From positions 18,357,001 to 18,421,000 of the forward strand of contig OX419756.1 in assembly GCA_948567375.1 (NCBI GenBank): a DNA stretch of 64,000 bases, in the 5' to 3' direction. Below, piece by piece: positions 45,901-59,100 of this stretch. The position numbers and the translations under genes are program-made. The notes beneath the pieces are model-generated. The model worked only from the letters and a program-made list of their open reading frames with translations, was not told where the DNA came from and searched no databases. Within the stretch, counting starts at the first letter, position 1. Each line of letters begins with the position of its first letter. This DNA comes from Lunularia cruciata. Its lineage: Eukaryota > Streptophyta > Marchantiopsida > Lunulariales > Lunulariaceae.

Positions 45901-48900
45901 CGCACTGCCAGAATTTTACTGTACAAGGTCTTTTACGATCAAACAGACACGGGGATAATTCAAACAGTTATATCTTTGGTCAAGGGTTTTGACATCTACA
46001 AACAGCCACGAAGGTGAGCTTGCAACTCTGTTGTATTCTTTCAAGTTAGAAAAATCTTATACGAGGCTTAAGTTTATGATCTTCAGATGCCTTCAAGTTC
46101 CTCTTCCACCTCTAGAATCTACCAGATTCTAAGTACGAGGTATGCTTCAGCTTTTTGGCAGATCTCGTGGAGATAACCCACATTGTTATTCGGATGCTTG
46201 AGGATGCTACCAAGGAAGGAACTCTAAGGGTAGGTCACGATACTTCATTTTTGTGGGAGTCAGTCCCATCACCGTGGTTCTCTTACATGCCAGATTACGC
46301 ACGTGATATGCCTCCATGCTTATTACTGTTTACTTCTCGAAGTATTTGTAATATGCTTTGGTAATCTGGGGGCTATTTCTGAAACAGGTTTTAAGGAAGG
46401 CACGAGTTGCCAAGAAGATGAAGAAGCATAGTGCCGCATCTAAAAAGGCTGACGCTGATTCTCCCGAAGTCAATGTAGCAGTAGTAACAGACACCGATAT
46501 TGATGATCCCAATTCAGGTGCGGCTAGCAACAATCCGGGTCAAGAGCTGGAAGAGAGTGTCCGGACAGACAATTTATGTGCAGAAAATACAGGTGTCCCG
46601 GAAGGGTCTCATGAGGGCGTAAACAATGACACCACAGATAGTTTGACCAGAGCCGACTCAGAAACCTTGGGTGAAAATTGGAAAGGTGACCCAGCGCTGG
46701 TTGTTGAAACTGAGGGAGGCGATGATGATGGTGATGATAGTAGTAGTGATGATGATGATCCGGTACCAGAGCCGATGACTAAAGAGGTCAGTTTGGATGT
46801 TAATGAGTCGCTGGTGAGGAGGCTCGCTGACAATCATATAATTCGGAACTATTGCTGGTTGCTGAAGTATTATGCAATCAATTCGGTAACCACCAACTAC
46901 TACGTTGTGCGCATGCTACAGCGCATCTGCCAGGATCGAGCGCTTGAACCCATGCTATATCAGGTGCACTGTTCTTCCTTGCAACTTGCCATTCCACACT
47001 ATTGTACGAGAATTCCGTCTTTGCTTTAACTAGATGTACTCGTGTGCTGCAGCTGTCAATATTTCAAATGTTTTACGCAATCCTCTCAGACAAGCAGCCA
47101 CAAGTGACAAAAGATCACAACTTCGTGGTCGGGTTTTTGACCAAAGTGGTGCGTGGCTTCTTCAAAAAACTTAAGAGTCAGCCGATGCTTTTCATCGAAA
47201 TCTTATTTTGGAAGCAGAAACATGAGTGCCACAATATCTCCACCGACTACATGATTCACTCATTAAAAAAAGCAGTTGGCGGATCGTCAACAGGGCGAGA
47301 GCGAATAAATATTGCTGATGCTCTAGGTGATGATGAAGATTATAATCCACATAGAAGGACTCAAGAAGATAACGAGTAAGACTTTTTTGTCTTTCAACAT
47401 GTAGTGTAGAGTGCACCTAGCTACAATCCTCTGCTGTGGAAGGGGAGTCTAAAAAGCGTACTGTTCTTCTCATTCTTCGTTTAAAAGCCTGGAGCTTTTA
47501 TATTTCGTTTGCAACAGAGGCCTCCCTCTACATTATGGCGCATGCTGATGACTGAATGTTTTAAGGTCTGGAGCGGAGCGCGACTGCGCGGAATTGGATG
47601 AGGATGAGGATGACGATTTACAAGACTCACCTACGTCTAGTGAATGTCCATTATCTGAAGCTCAGGAAGCTCAAATCAAGGAGCTTTATGAAAAGTAAGT
47701 TTGCCCTTCTACACTTGGATATACTGTTTGTATAGAGCAACTGGTGTTATGATTTCTCTAGCCGTGTTGTTCCAGACGTTGTTGTGCAAATCTGGCCTAT
47801 TAATGGGACTGCACCTTACAGTTTAGAGAGTATAATTAACGCGTAATGTTTTGTTTGGCTGTAGGTACAAAGATGATGATGATTATATCAAGCTTATTAG
47901 ACAGGAGGTGGATTCATCAGCAGCGATTACTGCAGTACAAATCATGGGCACGCTTCGACAGGCAGGTCTTATTGCACGTCCTATTAGGAACATTAAAGGA
48001 AAGAGGACGTCAAGCGGTGAAGGGGCAAAAGACAAGGAAAAGGATGGCGCTGACGAAAGTCGAAAGAGGAAGAGCGCTGATTCGGCCATTGTTGCCGCAA
48101 GCAGCAAACGGAAGAGAAGTGGCCTTTTCTCCGAAGTACAAGATGAAGAGCTGAAAGAGCTTTTCGAAAGGTGCTCTTTAAATTCTCTCGCACTCAAAAA
48201 AGCTTAATGACCATTGTTGGTCTAACTGAGTCAGAATGAGCTATTTCTCAGTAATCTCCATTACCAGTACCTTTAGTAGACAGACTAGGTCGTTCCGAAA
48301 TGTTGCAATTTTGCAATCATACTCAGTGCAATCAGACCGTATGGTGGAGGTTAATGTACGAGTGTTATGCAGACATGGCAGTGAAAGGAAGTGTACGAAG
48401 ATCATGGTTGAAAGTCTTGGGGGAGAGTTCACACCTGCTCAGATTTCTAGAAGGTTAAGAACACTTGGTTTGGTCAGGCAAAAACGAAGAAGTAAACTCG
48501 AAGCTTTTCTAGCGAACGTGCATGATAGCGACGAGGACGATGGAAATGCGAATGGTGGCACAGATGGCGCGAGGCACAACTTATCGTCCTCGAACAACCT
48601 CGGTTCTCGGTCAGATTACAGTGATGATGGTGATGATCTTAACGATGATACACCTCTTGCCTCATTGTTGAAATCAACCAGAAGACAAAAGGAGATAACC
48701 AGTGTTGCTTACGAGGGTGATCAACTGGGGGATGTCAATCCCTCTCCAACAGACCTTAGAGCCATTTTTGGGAGGGGGATCAGGCTGAAAGCTTCCGGTG
48801 TAAGACGTAAGCAAAGTGCCAATGAGTTAGAAGATAGTGATTTAGATAATGTGCCCCTCAACTTGACTTCCTCGAAAGGTGTGAAAAGTTCACAACCGGG

Positions 48901-51227
48901 GAAGACTGTCAAGTCAAGTATATTAAACTCACACAAAGACGTCGCGAGGAAGGATGACACGATCAAAGATTCATTCGGTGTAATTACAAGTGGAAATGGA
49001 ATACCGGAAGAATTTGGGGGGCCTACAGAGAAAGCAAGGGACAGCGCTCTGGAATCAGCATTTGAACTGCGCGACGATAAACAAGCGGGAGAGATCGCAG
49101 ATGATTACAGACAGGCTCCTTCCAGTGCAGAAATTCCGGAAGAAGTGCTTTCTGCGTCTCGGGTGAAATCCGCGAAAAGGAGGCCGCATACTGAGCAGGA
49201 TCAAGCAGACACAGATTATCTAGCTGCTACAACATCAGTGGGCGGACTACGTGCTTCGTGGGGTTCAGAAGGCAGACGAAAGTCGACGGGAGCAAGGTCT
49301 GAGGAACGTGCATCCGACAAAGAATTGAATGGTGGTTCAGATACAGACGCTTTTACTGGTCGGGATCCCATAATCAAGTTCCGTAGTAATGATGATGGGG
49401 ATCTTGAAAGTAATGACCCTATGGGGAATAAAGAAAGCGTGGCCAACGTTGAAGATACAGTGGATCATGGAGCAACTGAAGCATCATCCTACGTAGTCCA
49501 GGGACCTTCAGACGTGATGACAGACCGGGAAAGTTCTCAACACAAAATGTCAAAGCGAAGAAGACTTGCCAAGAAGCCACACATTTACCAAGTCTTTGAG
49601 GTTAGTTTTCTTCCCGTGAACTTGATCTGCTAAAGTAAATGTTGGAAGCTGAAACAAGAATCGTTCGTCGTCTAACGTTTAGGATTATTGTCTCACAAAC
49701 AGTAGATCCTGGTTCCACTCCCGGCAGACCCAGGCACACTTCTGGCCTGCGGATCTGGAGTTTTAGTCTCTCCAGGTCTTCGCCATTGACCGTCAACTTC
49801 TAAATCTCTGGGGATAATTATCTTGCGAGGGCTCCAAATTGCCTTCCGTGCAACTCCTCATATTTGAAATTGAATACGACGCTAAGTTGAAGGTCAATCT
49901 GAATAAATACTACTTTGGATGTTATTATTACAGTTGAGAAGGGCCTGATAGTGTAGGCAGAACACCAGTGCTATACCTACAACCTTGGTAGTTTCCATGG
50001 TTGCCGAACACAGCTTGCTGTGTATAACCCAGTTTCTGAGGAGTTAGTGCTTCCCAGCTGAAATGGGTATATATGGGCAAGCTTTCTATCGATGAGATTG
50101 TGAACGGCCCGTCTCATGGTCGCAAGAATTGGTCTGATAGATCCGTGGAATCGAAACGATTCACTGAATGTAAGCGCTTCTTCACTGGTGCCTTACATGA
50201 AGCACTTCCAGGCACCCGCTCCAAGGAAGGGAGGTGATAAAATTCTCTCTTGTCCTGTCCTGTGCTGTGTCTTATCTTCCAGAGTAAGAGGCATCTCCTC
50301 TCAACGGACAGAGGTAGAGTAGTCTAGCTTGATTGCAAGCTGCAAGAATTTCTCTTGAACTTGGATACCATTTTTTCTGTCCGGTATCTATATCTGGGCC
50401 TCCTTGAACGCCGCAATGATGCGTAACTCTGTTCCTCACAAGGTCATACTTACTCGCACTAACCGTGGCCTGCAGGTACTATGTATTGCGCCTTAGATAA
50501 TCATTATATTTACCAGGGTAGTAACTTGGTTTCTGCTTCTGCAATATATGAGTTGGGCAGTCCTTCAATTCTTAGAAGTATGTCTGCCGTTTGCCAAAGC
50601 ATCGTCCATGCCTTTTCTTTGTTTGCTGATATATAACGAGCGTTTGTAGTCCAACGGTTAGGATAATTGCCTTCCAAGCAATAGACCCGGGTTCGACTCC
50701 CGGCAGACGCAGTGATTATGCTGAGGATCTGGGTGACCCATGCGATCTGTCTTATTGGATGGCGGGGAACGTAAGCTCAAACGTTTCCGCATTCTGCTGC
50801 GATTTTCAGATTGTGTTCCCACAACCTGATGGATGTCGCTAGCTGATCACTTTTCTTTCGGGTAGATTACAGTTAGGAGCAACTGATCTCTGAGCTGGGT
50901 TACTGGGTTACTAAGCTCCGATCACTGATTAACCTAAATATTCCTCATCGATCGTTGCTCTAGTTCTGCGGTCTTCTAACTAACGTTTTCAGATGTCTTT
51001 GCTGCAATGCTTTCGTTTGGCCATTAGCTTCATCTGTCTAGCTTTTGTAACGGAATTCTTCTCATAGCATAGTAAGCAGAGACCTCTGCTCGGCAAGAAG
51101 TAACAAGTTTAAAATTTTATCGCAGGCCGAAAATCGTGAAGATGGTGTCAAGGGCATAGACGAGGAGGTTCCAACCCAAATGGTCACGGGAGAAGTCCTG
51201 GAAGACGAGGGGCTAAATGATTTCTGA
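42908..51227 (+). CDS. TIMELESS/Tof1/Swi1-family fork protection protein
   Basis: Sixteen exons with canonical sites and consistent phases: 42908-43007, 43156-43308, 43513-43672, 43853-44165, 44293-44427, 44587-44779, 44944-45074, 45376-45585, 45835-46013, 46151-46229, 46388-46963, 47053-47375, 47566-47694, 47865-48170, 48373-49600, 51126-51227. They encode 1438 residues. The start MDEEGLAIVCATLG and the blocks VKVLVFLTMPVD, DDWKMIQLFLTLLRNLLAI, VLLYKVFYDQ-like ILLYKVFYDQTDTGIIQ, and IIRNYCWLLKYYAINSVTTN are hallmarks of the family. An acidic insert (about 46690-46780) and a long polar C-terminal part (exon 15) follow. Known role: with TIPIN it stabilises stalled replication forks in the nucleus and supports checkpoint signalling and sister-chromatid cohesion. 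If intron 15 is retained, the frame stops at 49631-49633, giving a shorter isoform. The last exon is the least certain. Confidence 0.93.
49661..49732 (+). pseudogene. tRNA-Gly pseudogene in TIMELESS intron 15
   Basis: The 72-nt segment aligns without gaps to the tRNA-Gly gene 979 bp downstream with 57 identities. The T-arm and 3' acceptor (ACTCCCGGCAGAC) are best kept. The acceptor stem is mismatched (first base T, 3' side CAGACCC), and the anticodon position reads CAC instead of TCC. It is therefore a decayed duplicate, not a working tRNA. Confidence 0.85.
50640..50711 (+). tRNA. tRNA-Gly (anticodon TCC), nested in an intron
   Basis: Seventy-two nucleotides fold as a cloverleaf. The acceptor stem GCGTTTG pairs with CAGACGC (one T-G pair). 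The D arm contains AGTCCAACGGTTAGGAT, the anticodon loop CTTCCAA gives TCC, and the T arm CCGGG/TTCGACT/CCCGG is perfect. No intron and no encoded CCA. Internal A and B boxes are intact. The first TTTT terminator is about 92 nt downstream (50803), unusually far. It is on the same strand as, and inside, intron 15 of the TIMELESS-like gene. Confidence 0.96.
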
Positions 51228-52376
51228 GTTGCCAACAGAATGATAGGAGTTTCCATGTCTGTTTTTATACGAATAAGGTGTATAAGATAACGTTGTTTCT
51301 TTCAACTCCTCTGCGAACGTCTAACAATGGCGACCAGGTGAAAACCGGGATAACCGGTGGATTGCCCGTTCTCCCTTCTTACACGTCAGTAAAGGCCACC
51401 GAAAGAATGTTGCCCTAAACGTAACGAATCGTTCATGTTTCTGATTACCGAGAGGAGCAGCCGAAATTAGTGTTGCCGCAGAGCGGAATGTGTTGCGGAT
51501 CGAACATTTCTTTTATCCATGTAAAGAGTTGTTTTCCGAAATCTTCACATCCATGATAAATATGTCAGTAAAAAACCTTTCCCCGACCGTTTTGTGCTTT
51601 TGCTCTAACTTATGCACTGATTTCCGCGAAGTGTTAATTTATACACGCCAAGAAAACGGATTGAATGAGAAAGAGCTTTCTTACTTGTTACAGGGTAACC
51701 TTTCCATCCTCTCTGAAAAGCGCTGGGCAAGACTAAATAAGTTTACTCATAAGTTCTGCCCCGCTAGAATGTCATAAAGGTCCTCTCGAACCGCACCCAC
51801 CCTCACTGCGTACCACTTCAGTGCTCACGAGTACACAAGGTTTTAGCTGGAATGTGGTTGATATTTGCATAACAGCAAACGAACAAGTTTTAGGTTTTAG
51901 ATTGAGGACCCAAATGAATTTGGATTTTGTATTCTCAGGTAGATTGTCACCGATCGTAAGCATTGACACAGATTTTTGCCACGAGAAAAGCTGTTACCGG
52001 TTGTTGTTACCCTTGCCTTGCAAGCTATGGGAACAGCATGAAAGTTATTCTGGCCAGTTATTCCTGAAATATTAACAATGAAATGCAAACAGCGACTGAA
52101 GATGTTCCATGCAACATGTTTGGATTGGCTGAAGTAATTCCACTGTTGTTGATCGAATTTTTCTTAACAGCCGCGGATGGTAAACGCTTGAAGAAATTTC
52201 ACACTCATCTTTCAAATCGAGGTTAATTAAAATCTTGCCACTTGACCAGGTATTGATCGTATTTTCAACCTTGCACTAAGAATAATGAGACAATTGTCAA
52301 TCGGAAATTAACACACTTCCGTGATATGGTACTCCTTTATTAATCTAAATCATTTAAGCTAAGAACAAGAGGCTCC
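51228..52376. other. Convergent intergenic region
   Basis: The space between the 3' ends of the plus-strand TIMELESS-like gene and the minus-strand CER1-like gene should hold both 3' UTRs. One plus-strand frame (51490-51777, 95 codons) has no recognisable motif and I do not call it a gene. Confidence 0.5.
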
Positions 52377-55300
52377 TCAATCGACGGGCATAAAACCATG
52401 AGTTAAAGCGGCTTTCCATGTTACATCTATGCGATCTACGTCTATAGCTCCCACTTCATGATGCGTCCATCCTTCCAAAGCGTGTACTAAACCACCAGCG
52501 TGGCAAGCATGAACCGTTCCTCTCGGCATTGTCATCTGTGTATTACAGATTGTCAATTGTCAATTGTCCATTACGGCTAAATTGTCAATCATCTTTTCAA
52601 CCAAATTCGAATGGCTACATGATCTTGCAGCTTTGGCCATTTCTCCTGTTTGAGTATGCACGGCTAGACAAGCAAGATCTCTGGCAGTAACGAAGCACAT
52701 AATGTTTGAGAGAAATGAAAGCCAAGAGAGATTACCTCGCAACTGCGTAGACCCTTCATAGCTTTCGGCAATTGCATGGCTGCCAAGGTACCATAGGTAC
52801 AGTCCGTGCGCGCTGGTTCTAGCGGAGGCACCACGAATTGGTGATAGTGGGTGCCAGAAGGCGCGTAGCTTTGCTCCTTTGCAGTAGCCCACTTACCTAT
52901 GACCCATATCTGTTCGACACAACGCGGATAAGTCAGCGTTGAATGAGATACATTTTCCCTTTTAGACTACTCGATGAATCCAAACACTCGCTCTTCTTAA
53001 TCCCTTAAAACTAATCATTTACAAAAACTGGTGCGCTGTTAGGTTTATCTCTCATGTGCTGCTAGGGCGTACTTACCTTACAATCAGATCCGTCCTGGTA
53101 CTTGCTGACCTGGACCAAATATCTTTGACAGTCAGCGGGAGCTTCCTGGAGAATAGACTCAAATCTATCCCTTGATGTTGTTAACATCTGTAGAATAAGT
53201 TCAAAAATCAGTCAGAACGATTAGATGACCACGAATTCGGATGTACTAAAAATACTAGTTCTCGGATTAATAAACACCAAACATAATCTCCGATCTAACC
53301 TTCAAACCTGCGGTTTAGAGGTTACTTTCCATACAGATTATGCTATGAGTAAAGTCCGAAAGATCGACAGCTTACCATAACGCGTACTTTACGCTTACAA
53401 AGGTACAAAGCAATAGCTCGTCCAAGCTTCGAAGTTGCTCCAGTTAGAAAAATTTCTTTCGCATCTTGGGGAATTTTATCTAATATTACCGCAGCTGTGA
53501 GAGTATTTCCATGTACTACACGGATCTTCAGATTCGGATGTTTTTTCGTAAACAATGCACCTCCACCATTTAAAGCTTCATTCTGTACGTGAAAGACAGA
53601 TCGTGTCAGAAAGCAGAAACAAATTTTCATCCGAAGGCAATCTCGTAAGAACTAGTGAAAAGCGTAACTAAGTGCCAACCGTGACAACCAGTTGAGAGTA
53701 CATTTTCCAGACCCAGTACGTTGACTATCCTCCAGGCTGTTTCACAATGAACCGACAGAGGTACTACATGATTGATTGATAATTTACGTACGAGGAGACA
53801 ATTCTGCGGTAGTTAGCAAATCTAAAAGCTAATATTCTCTATCCTAATTAGGTTCAAGATTCTTCAGAAGGAGGAGACAAACAGTGCTTTGTTCCATGAA
53901 GATCCGAACCAATATGTAACAAAAAGGAGGAACGAACCTTGTTCAAAGCTCCAAGACTAATCACTTGACAGCCCTTTGCTTCCGCAGTCAATATAGCTTC
54001 CTCTATGAGGCGATTAATACGCGACTTCTCAAAATTCAAGAAGTACTGCAAAAAGAAACAGAATGAAAAGGTTGAAAGTTCATCTTCTTCGCATCTTCCT
54101 AAAAGCTAGAGCAGTAGCGAGATCAAAATGGGGCACTAGTGTTAGAAAATAAACCAGCGGAAGGACAGATCGGCTGACCTGAAATCCGTATCTGGGTACC
54201 ACCCACGTCTGAGAGTTCATGTCGTCAAGGCGGTACTTATCAGCAATGAAGGGATGACCGAAGAGCCAGAGGAAAAGCATCACAGGGATGGTAAGCGGCC
54301 AAAGTGGCCACAAATACCACTGCGCTTTGTACGGTTGAGAAGCGAAAGAGGCAATTCCGAACGGAAGATGGAATGTAGACAGTAATTCAGTTCCATGAGC
54401 CAGAAAGACGAAATCTGGTTTGTCGGATCTACCTGCAAAGTAGATCAAGCGAAGATGCTAAATACCAAGCTGAGACGAAGACCTTACTTAAAACCTTGGC
54501 CCGCTTCTGCTAGAGCTACATACGACTGTGTACAGATCAGATTCTCAGAATTCTCTCTTCGTAAGTGTGCGAAACAGGGGAGAAATACGACGAGCTGACT
54601 TTACCTCCTTTGCGTACAGTTTCGTATAGAGCGTCCGTGTTCTTGTCGACAGTACCACCCAGGTAGTCATAGATGGGCATAAAGAGGGAGAAATTCGTGT
54701 GCACCTGAGAGTGGTGCAGAGAATGGTACCTGTGTGGGAACAATATGTTAGTTCGTCCTTAGTGCTGGCTTCTAGATAATCAATCTACGGAACGCAATGA
54801 AACGTGAGGAGCACAGGTGTTGTGCTATACGAAACTTGGCATATCAGAGAAGGTGAATTTCCAACTATGAAAAGGAAAAGATATCCCAATGCTATGTAGA
54901 TGACTTACGTTGGGGTGTAGCACAGATACTTAAGAGGCGGACAGATCTTAAAGAGCCAGGTTGGAGTGAACTCCCAGTTGCAGTGGCCAACAGCGTTCAT
55001 GAAGTCGAACCACAGCCAGTAGAAGTAGATCATGCTGATTGATGCACCACCGAGAGCCCAAGTACCCAAGAAAGGCACAGCAAAGATGGCAGTATACATA
55101 ACATGTTCAGCGAAAGGATGAACAGATCCTGCGACACAGAAATCGAAGGTTGCAATCAGTGGAGGGCAAGGTTGCAGACGTATTGCATACTACAAACGCT
55201 CCACTTCTTACAGGCGTTGACATAGCAAGTAAAAGTCCTAAAAATCCATGCCAAATCAACCGCTGATTTCCCTAACACTTTTTAACAGTAAAACGTAAAA

Positions 55301-56105
55301 ACTTAAACTTCGCACTTGTTACCCATGTTTGTCTGCACTTATTGACGGCCATATTCTGGGATGATAAGTTCGGAGACAAAACCAGAAACTTGTACTTCAT
55401 TACATATAATACCGTCACAACAGGGGTGTTCCTACTACAAATTTTACGGCCTAGTTCCGTATCTCTAATGTATCTGAATAAACGAAAGTTTATTGATGAT
55501 GATGAAAGCGCCTACCTGAGACGGGCTCAGTCACGAACGAAGCATGGTGATGGGAATGGTATCTCGTGTATAAGTAGTGGTGATGAAGGGCGCGATGTCC
55601 CCAGTAGTATAAGTATTCAGTTGGACCGGCATGCACCAATAGGAGGATAAGAATGCCCTTCCAGTTCCATAAAGGGAAGTTATTAAAGCCCGGAAGGAAC
55701 GTATGAACGGCCGTAGCTGCTATGACATGCAAAATAGTATAATCATCCCTGCAAAAGACGATTGCCGAGCGAAGTTAGTACCATTACTACCATGAACTTC
55801 CTAGTGCACAGAAGCTTAATTCAAGGTGGTAAGTGTGATAAAGTAATACAATTTCCGAAGAATTTTGCTTCTAAGAGCACATACCAGCTAGCTTCGCGGT
55901 CTACTTGCTGAAAATTGATGCCCTTCTTTTGAATTTGATAATTCTCTATGAGATGATGGAATCGGGAGAGCGACATCCATATTTGTCCGTGCAGGTACCG
56001 GAGCGCCGTGGCTAGCAACATGTGCAGGCACCAATTGTCCTTATCCTCGCCGCCAAAGACATTCGCGTATGTCGCTTTAACCGCAAATGGTACGAAGAGC
56101 AGGTA
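52377..56105 (-). CDS. CER1/WAX2-like aldehyde decarbonylase-type protein
   Basis: Ten minus-strand exons with matching phases: 56105-55885, 55748-55516, 55128-54909, 54729-54605, 54432-54179, 54045-53938, 53582-53376, 53187-53077, 52909-52736, 52535-52377. They give 603 residues, close to the family's roughly 620. The N-terminal membrane-bound fatty acid hydroxylase domain has its His clusters: [18 protein letters not shown] (exon at 55516), GHCNWEF, and [16 protein letters not shown] (exon at 54605). The C-terminal CER1-like domain has [18 protein letters not shown] and ends [12 protein letters not shown]...HGFMPVD. Known role: in the endoplasmic reticulum, CER1 with CER3 converts very-long-chain acyl substrates to cuticular alkanes. 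All His boxes are kept, favouring a CER1-type catalytic protein over CER3, which has lost some. The first coding exon (about 20 residues with the start Met) was not found. Paralogue assignment is uncertain. Confidence 0.92.
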
Positions 56106-59100
56106 CTGCGGAGGAAAAGCAAGAAAAAACCGGGTGAGCGACAACGAATTTGAGCAGTTCCAACGTATTACCGAATTGTGAAGCTAACAGGCCTCGCCCC
56201 CGGACGAAGAAGTAAGAATGTCAATGTTCATGACTTTGTCTGTTGCAGCCAAGTTGCAGAGGTACGACATTTGCGCCAGGAATTAGTTGCGTGAAGCGGC
56301 CACTCCATCATCCGTGAACTTCAGACAGGCTGATGGCTCTAAAAGTTTGGAAGCTGCAGATTATGATTCACTTCAGTTCTCGCTTTTGAGATTACAGTCC
56401 TGTGCGCTTTTTGACTTAATGAATAGAGACACAACAGTATCAAAATCCTGCGAATACCTGGACTTATTCTCAAACGATTAACATCTGCTTCTAGCGTCGG
56501 CCATTGTTAAATCTCAGAGTTCGTATATCCAGGCAGACACATGTTTATTCTCTCTTCGCCGGAATGCGCGAGAGGCAGCGTACGAGTTGAACTTCAATTC
56601 ATTCACATTCTTTACATATGATACTCGGAATCAAATCCGTTTACATTGCGAACGCAGAACATCAATGCCTACTGATAAAAGGCACTGATTACTCATCGGA
56701 TCTTCCATCATCTTGCCAGTCACTAACAAGACTTTTCTCAGAACTGAAGGTTTTGGTAAATATCTTGTGAAAGACTGGTACTGCTACAGAATGGAGCAAA
56801 GAACAAATAACATGACAATGTACACAAAGAATACGGACCGCGTACGGCTAGCAACGGACCCAGAATGACGTAACCATTCTGGTTTACGCCATTTTGGTGC
56901 TAAACCCATGCAAATTCCCTACACCAGATGGGAAACGAGTGGCAAACACTACGAAATATCTTGGGACCGAAAACCAAAAGTCTTCAAATTAACCAGGCAG
57001 ATATGCACACAAAAAGAGCATGAGAGAACAGCTTGTCCTGCACCGCCAAAGGCAAAGCTGGAACAACAGTCACAACAGTGTAGTACAACGTAAATAAATA
57101 AATCTCCACGGAACAAACAAAAATTCATCTCGATAAACAGACATTGTCGTTACACAGGTAAACACTCCACTCGTCAAAATCACCTTAAAACTCCCCAATC
57201 GTTGCCAAGGCCACTCGTACAAAGCGCCTGGCGCGCTCGCCATTTGGCAGGCTCTCCAACACCACTATCAACGCCGCGCAAAACCTGCCCAGTCCGACTC
57301 GTGATTGAATTCCAGAACCGCAATGTATATCCTGCGTTTCCACCTCAGACCTCCCGAGGGCGCGGAACGCACCTTATGAATCTTCTGGCCATCGCCATAA
57401 TCTCTCCTTACTGATGCTCTACATGAGATGCTCCTCCTCTTCTCGTCCCGCTGGCACAGCTTAGGTGCTCAGAGGAAGCGGAGCGCAGCGTGGAGGACGT
57501 TCCCTATAACACAAACACCGATGGTAACTGCAGTCTTTGTAGAATCGCAAACTCGCTACGTTGTGAAAGGCTTGACTTGAGTCAAGTCCATTCGCGTCAA
57601 TGCTGTTCCCAGTCGGGGCGTGACGTGGTTGGATCCAAGTCTTTCACACCCCCGACATTTGCTACCGCGGATATCATCGACACAGTGGTCTGGGAGCCAA
57701 TGCATCGAAGTGCGGGCTTAGGCTCAGTGGCATCTTTGGCATCGATACTACTACAGCACAACATGGTGGAATCAGCGTCGCAGCTTGGAGGTCCGGGCGT
57801 GGTGGCCCCTGCTTCTTGCTGGCTCCTGGACGTCCAACAGAGCTATATTTTGCTATCCAGGATCACGCAAGGACGAGCTCGGAGCAGGGACGATAGCGAA
57901 ACCCCGGTTCCCGCTAGGGTCGTCGGGACTTCGAGCTCTGTTCCGTGGTCGCGTCGCGCTCGCGTCGTCTCTTCCCCCCTGCCACGTCCATAGATATTTT
58001 AGAAACGAAAGAAACTATGTTATTTATACATTTTGATAAGCAATAATGGTCATTTGAAACTTTTGAAGTGTAAGAAAGAGGTCTCACCACGGAGATCAAT
58101 AATTAATCTAAATGGATAGCACGAACATGAATCGTCCTTTAGATACCTTTATATGTTTGTTAAAGTGGCAGGGATTGAACATTTAGTCTAATCTTTACGA
58201 TGAATGTTACTATTATAATTTCAAGGGCGCTTGACACTTGCAGACTCATCTTTACAGTTTATATATCTCAATAGTAAATTGGACAGAAGGTTTCTGACCG
58301 TAATCAGCATAATAGAGAACTTAAAAAGTCTCAAATACGGAAACCAAATTGTAGAGAAAAAGAAGAGCAAATGAACATTTTTGGAAGATAATTTTAATAT
58401 ATCTAGAAACATAAGATAGACAACATCTAGAGAACACAATCCTTTTCATCAAATAACCCGGCTGCAGTGGTTTGTCTAAAATTCCAGGCCGTTCCATGCA
58501 CATATTTTAAAGATTTTATTTCCGCAAGTTAAACTAAATTAGCTGTAGCCATTGGATGAAACACACATATATTGAAATCAGCTTGCGATAAAAAGATCGA
58601 AGAGAATATCACTGTAAACCAATGAGAACTCGCATTTTTCCACGCACAAGGTACCTCGTAATTATCAGACTCTAACTTCAGTTAATGACGTTTCACTGCA
58701 AAACCAGTAATCTCTCGGAGAAATATCCAGTTCACTTAAAATCAATGCTTTCATTGTACAAAGAAGATTGATTTTAATAAGGAAAAAGCTCAAACCAGGA
58801 CGTCGACTTCCTCTTAAGCGGGTGTACTATCGTGCAAGCCATTTGGAATTCTTAAAAAAGTTACTTGGAGTATCTGAAGTTCTGATGGATTGAAGGATTT
58901 GGAACACGGACCGGGTACGATGCAAATTGAATTGAGTTTATTTAGCTATCTAAAATTTCACTGGATTTCCAAACTTAATTCAAGATTTTTAAAAGATCGG
59001 CGGGAGTAAGCAAGGTTAGTTGGTATTGGATGCCCGGACGGAATATTATGCACGTTTAAACTGGTTATATTTCTTAAGTAAGAAGACCACTAAGTATTTC

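Noticed and set aside
51490-51777. A 95-codon plus-strand frame between the two host genes
   Set aside because: No recognisable domain, and it sits where the TIMELESS and CER1-like 3' UTRs should be.
57490-57993. A 167-codon plus-strand frame in a G+C-rich patch
   Set aside because: No motif, no homology that I recognise, and low stop density is expected from the composition; the context is intergenic.
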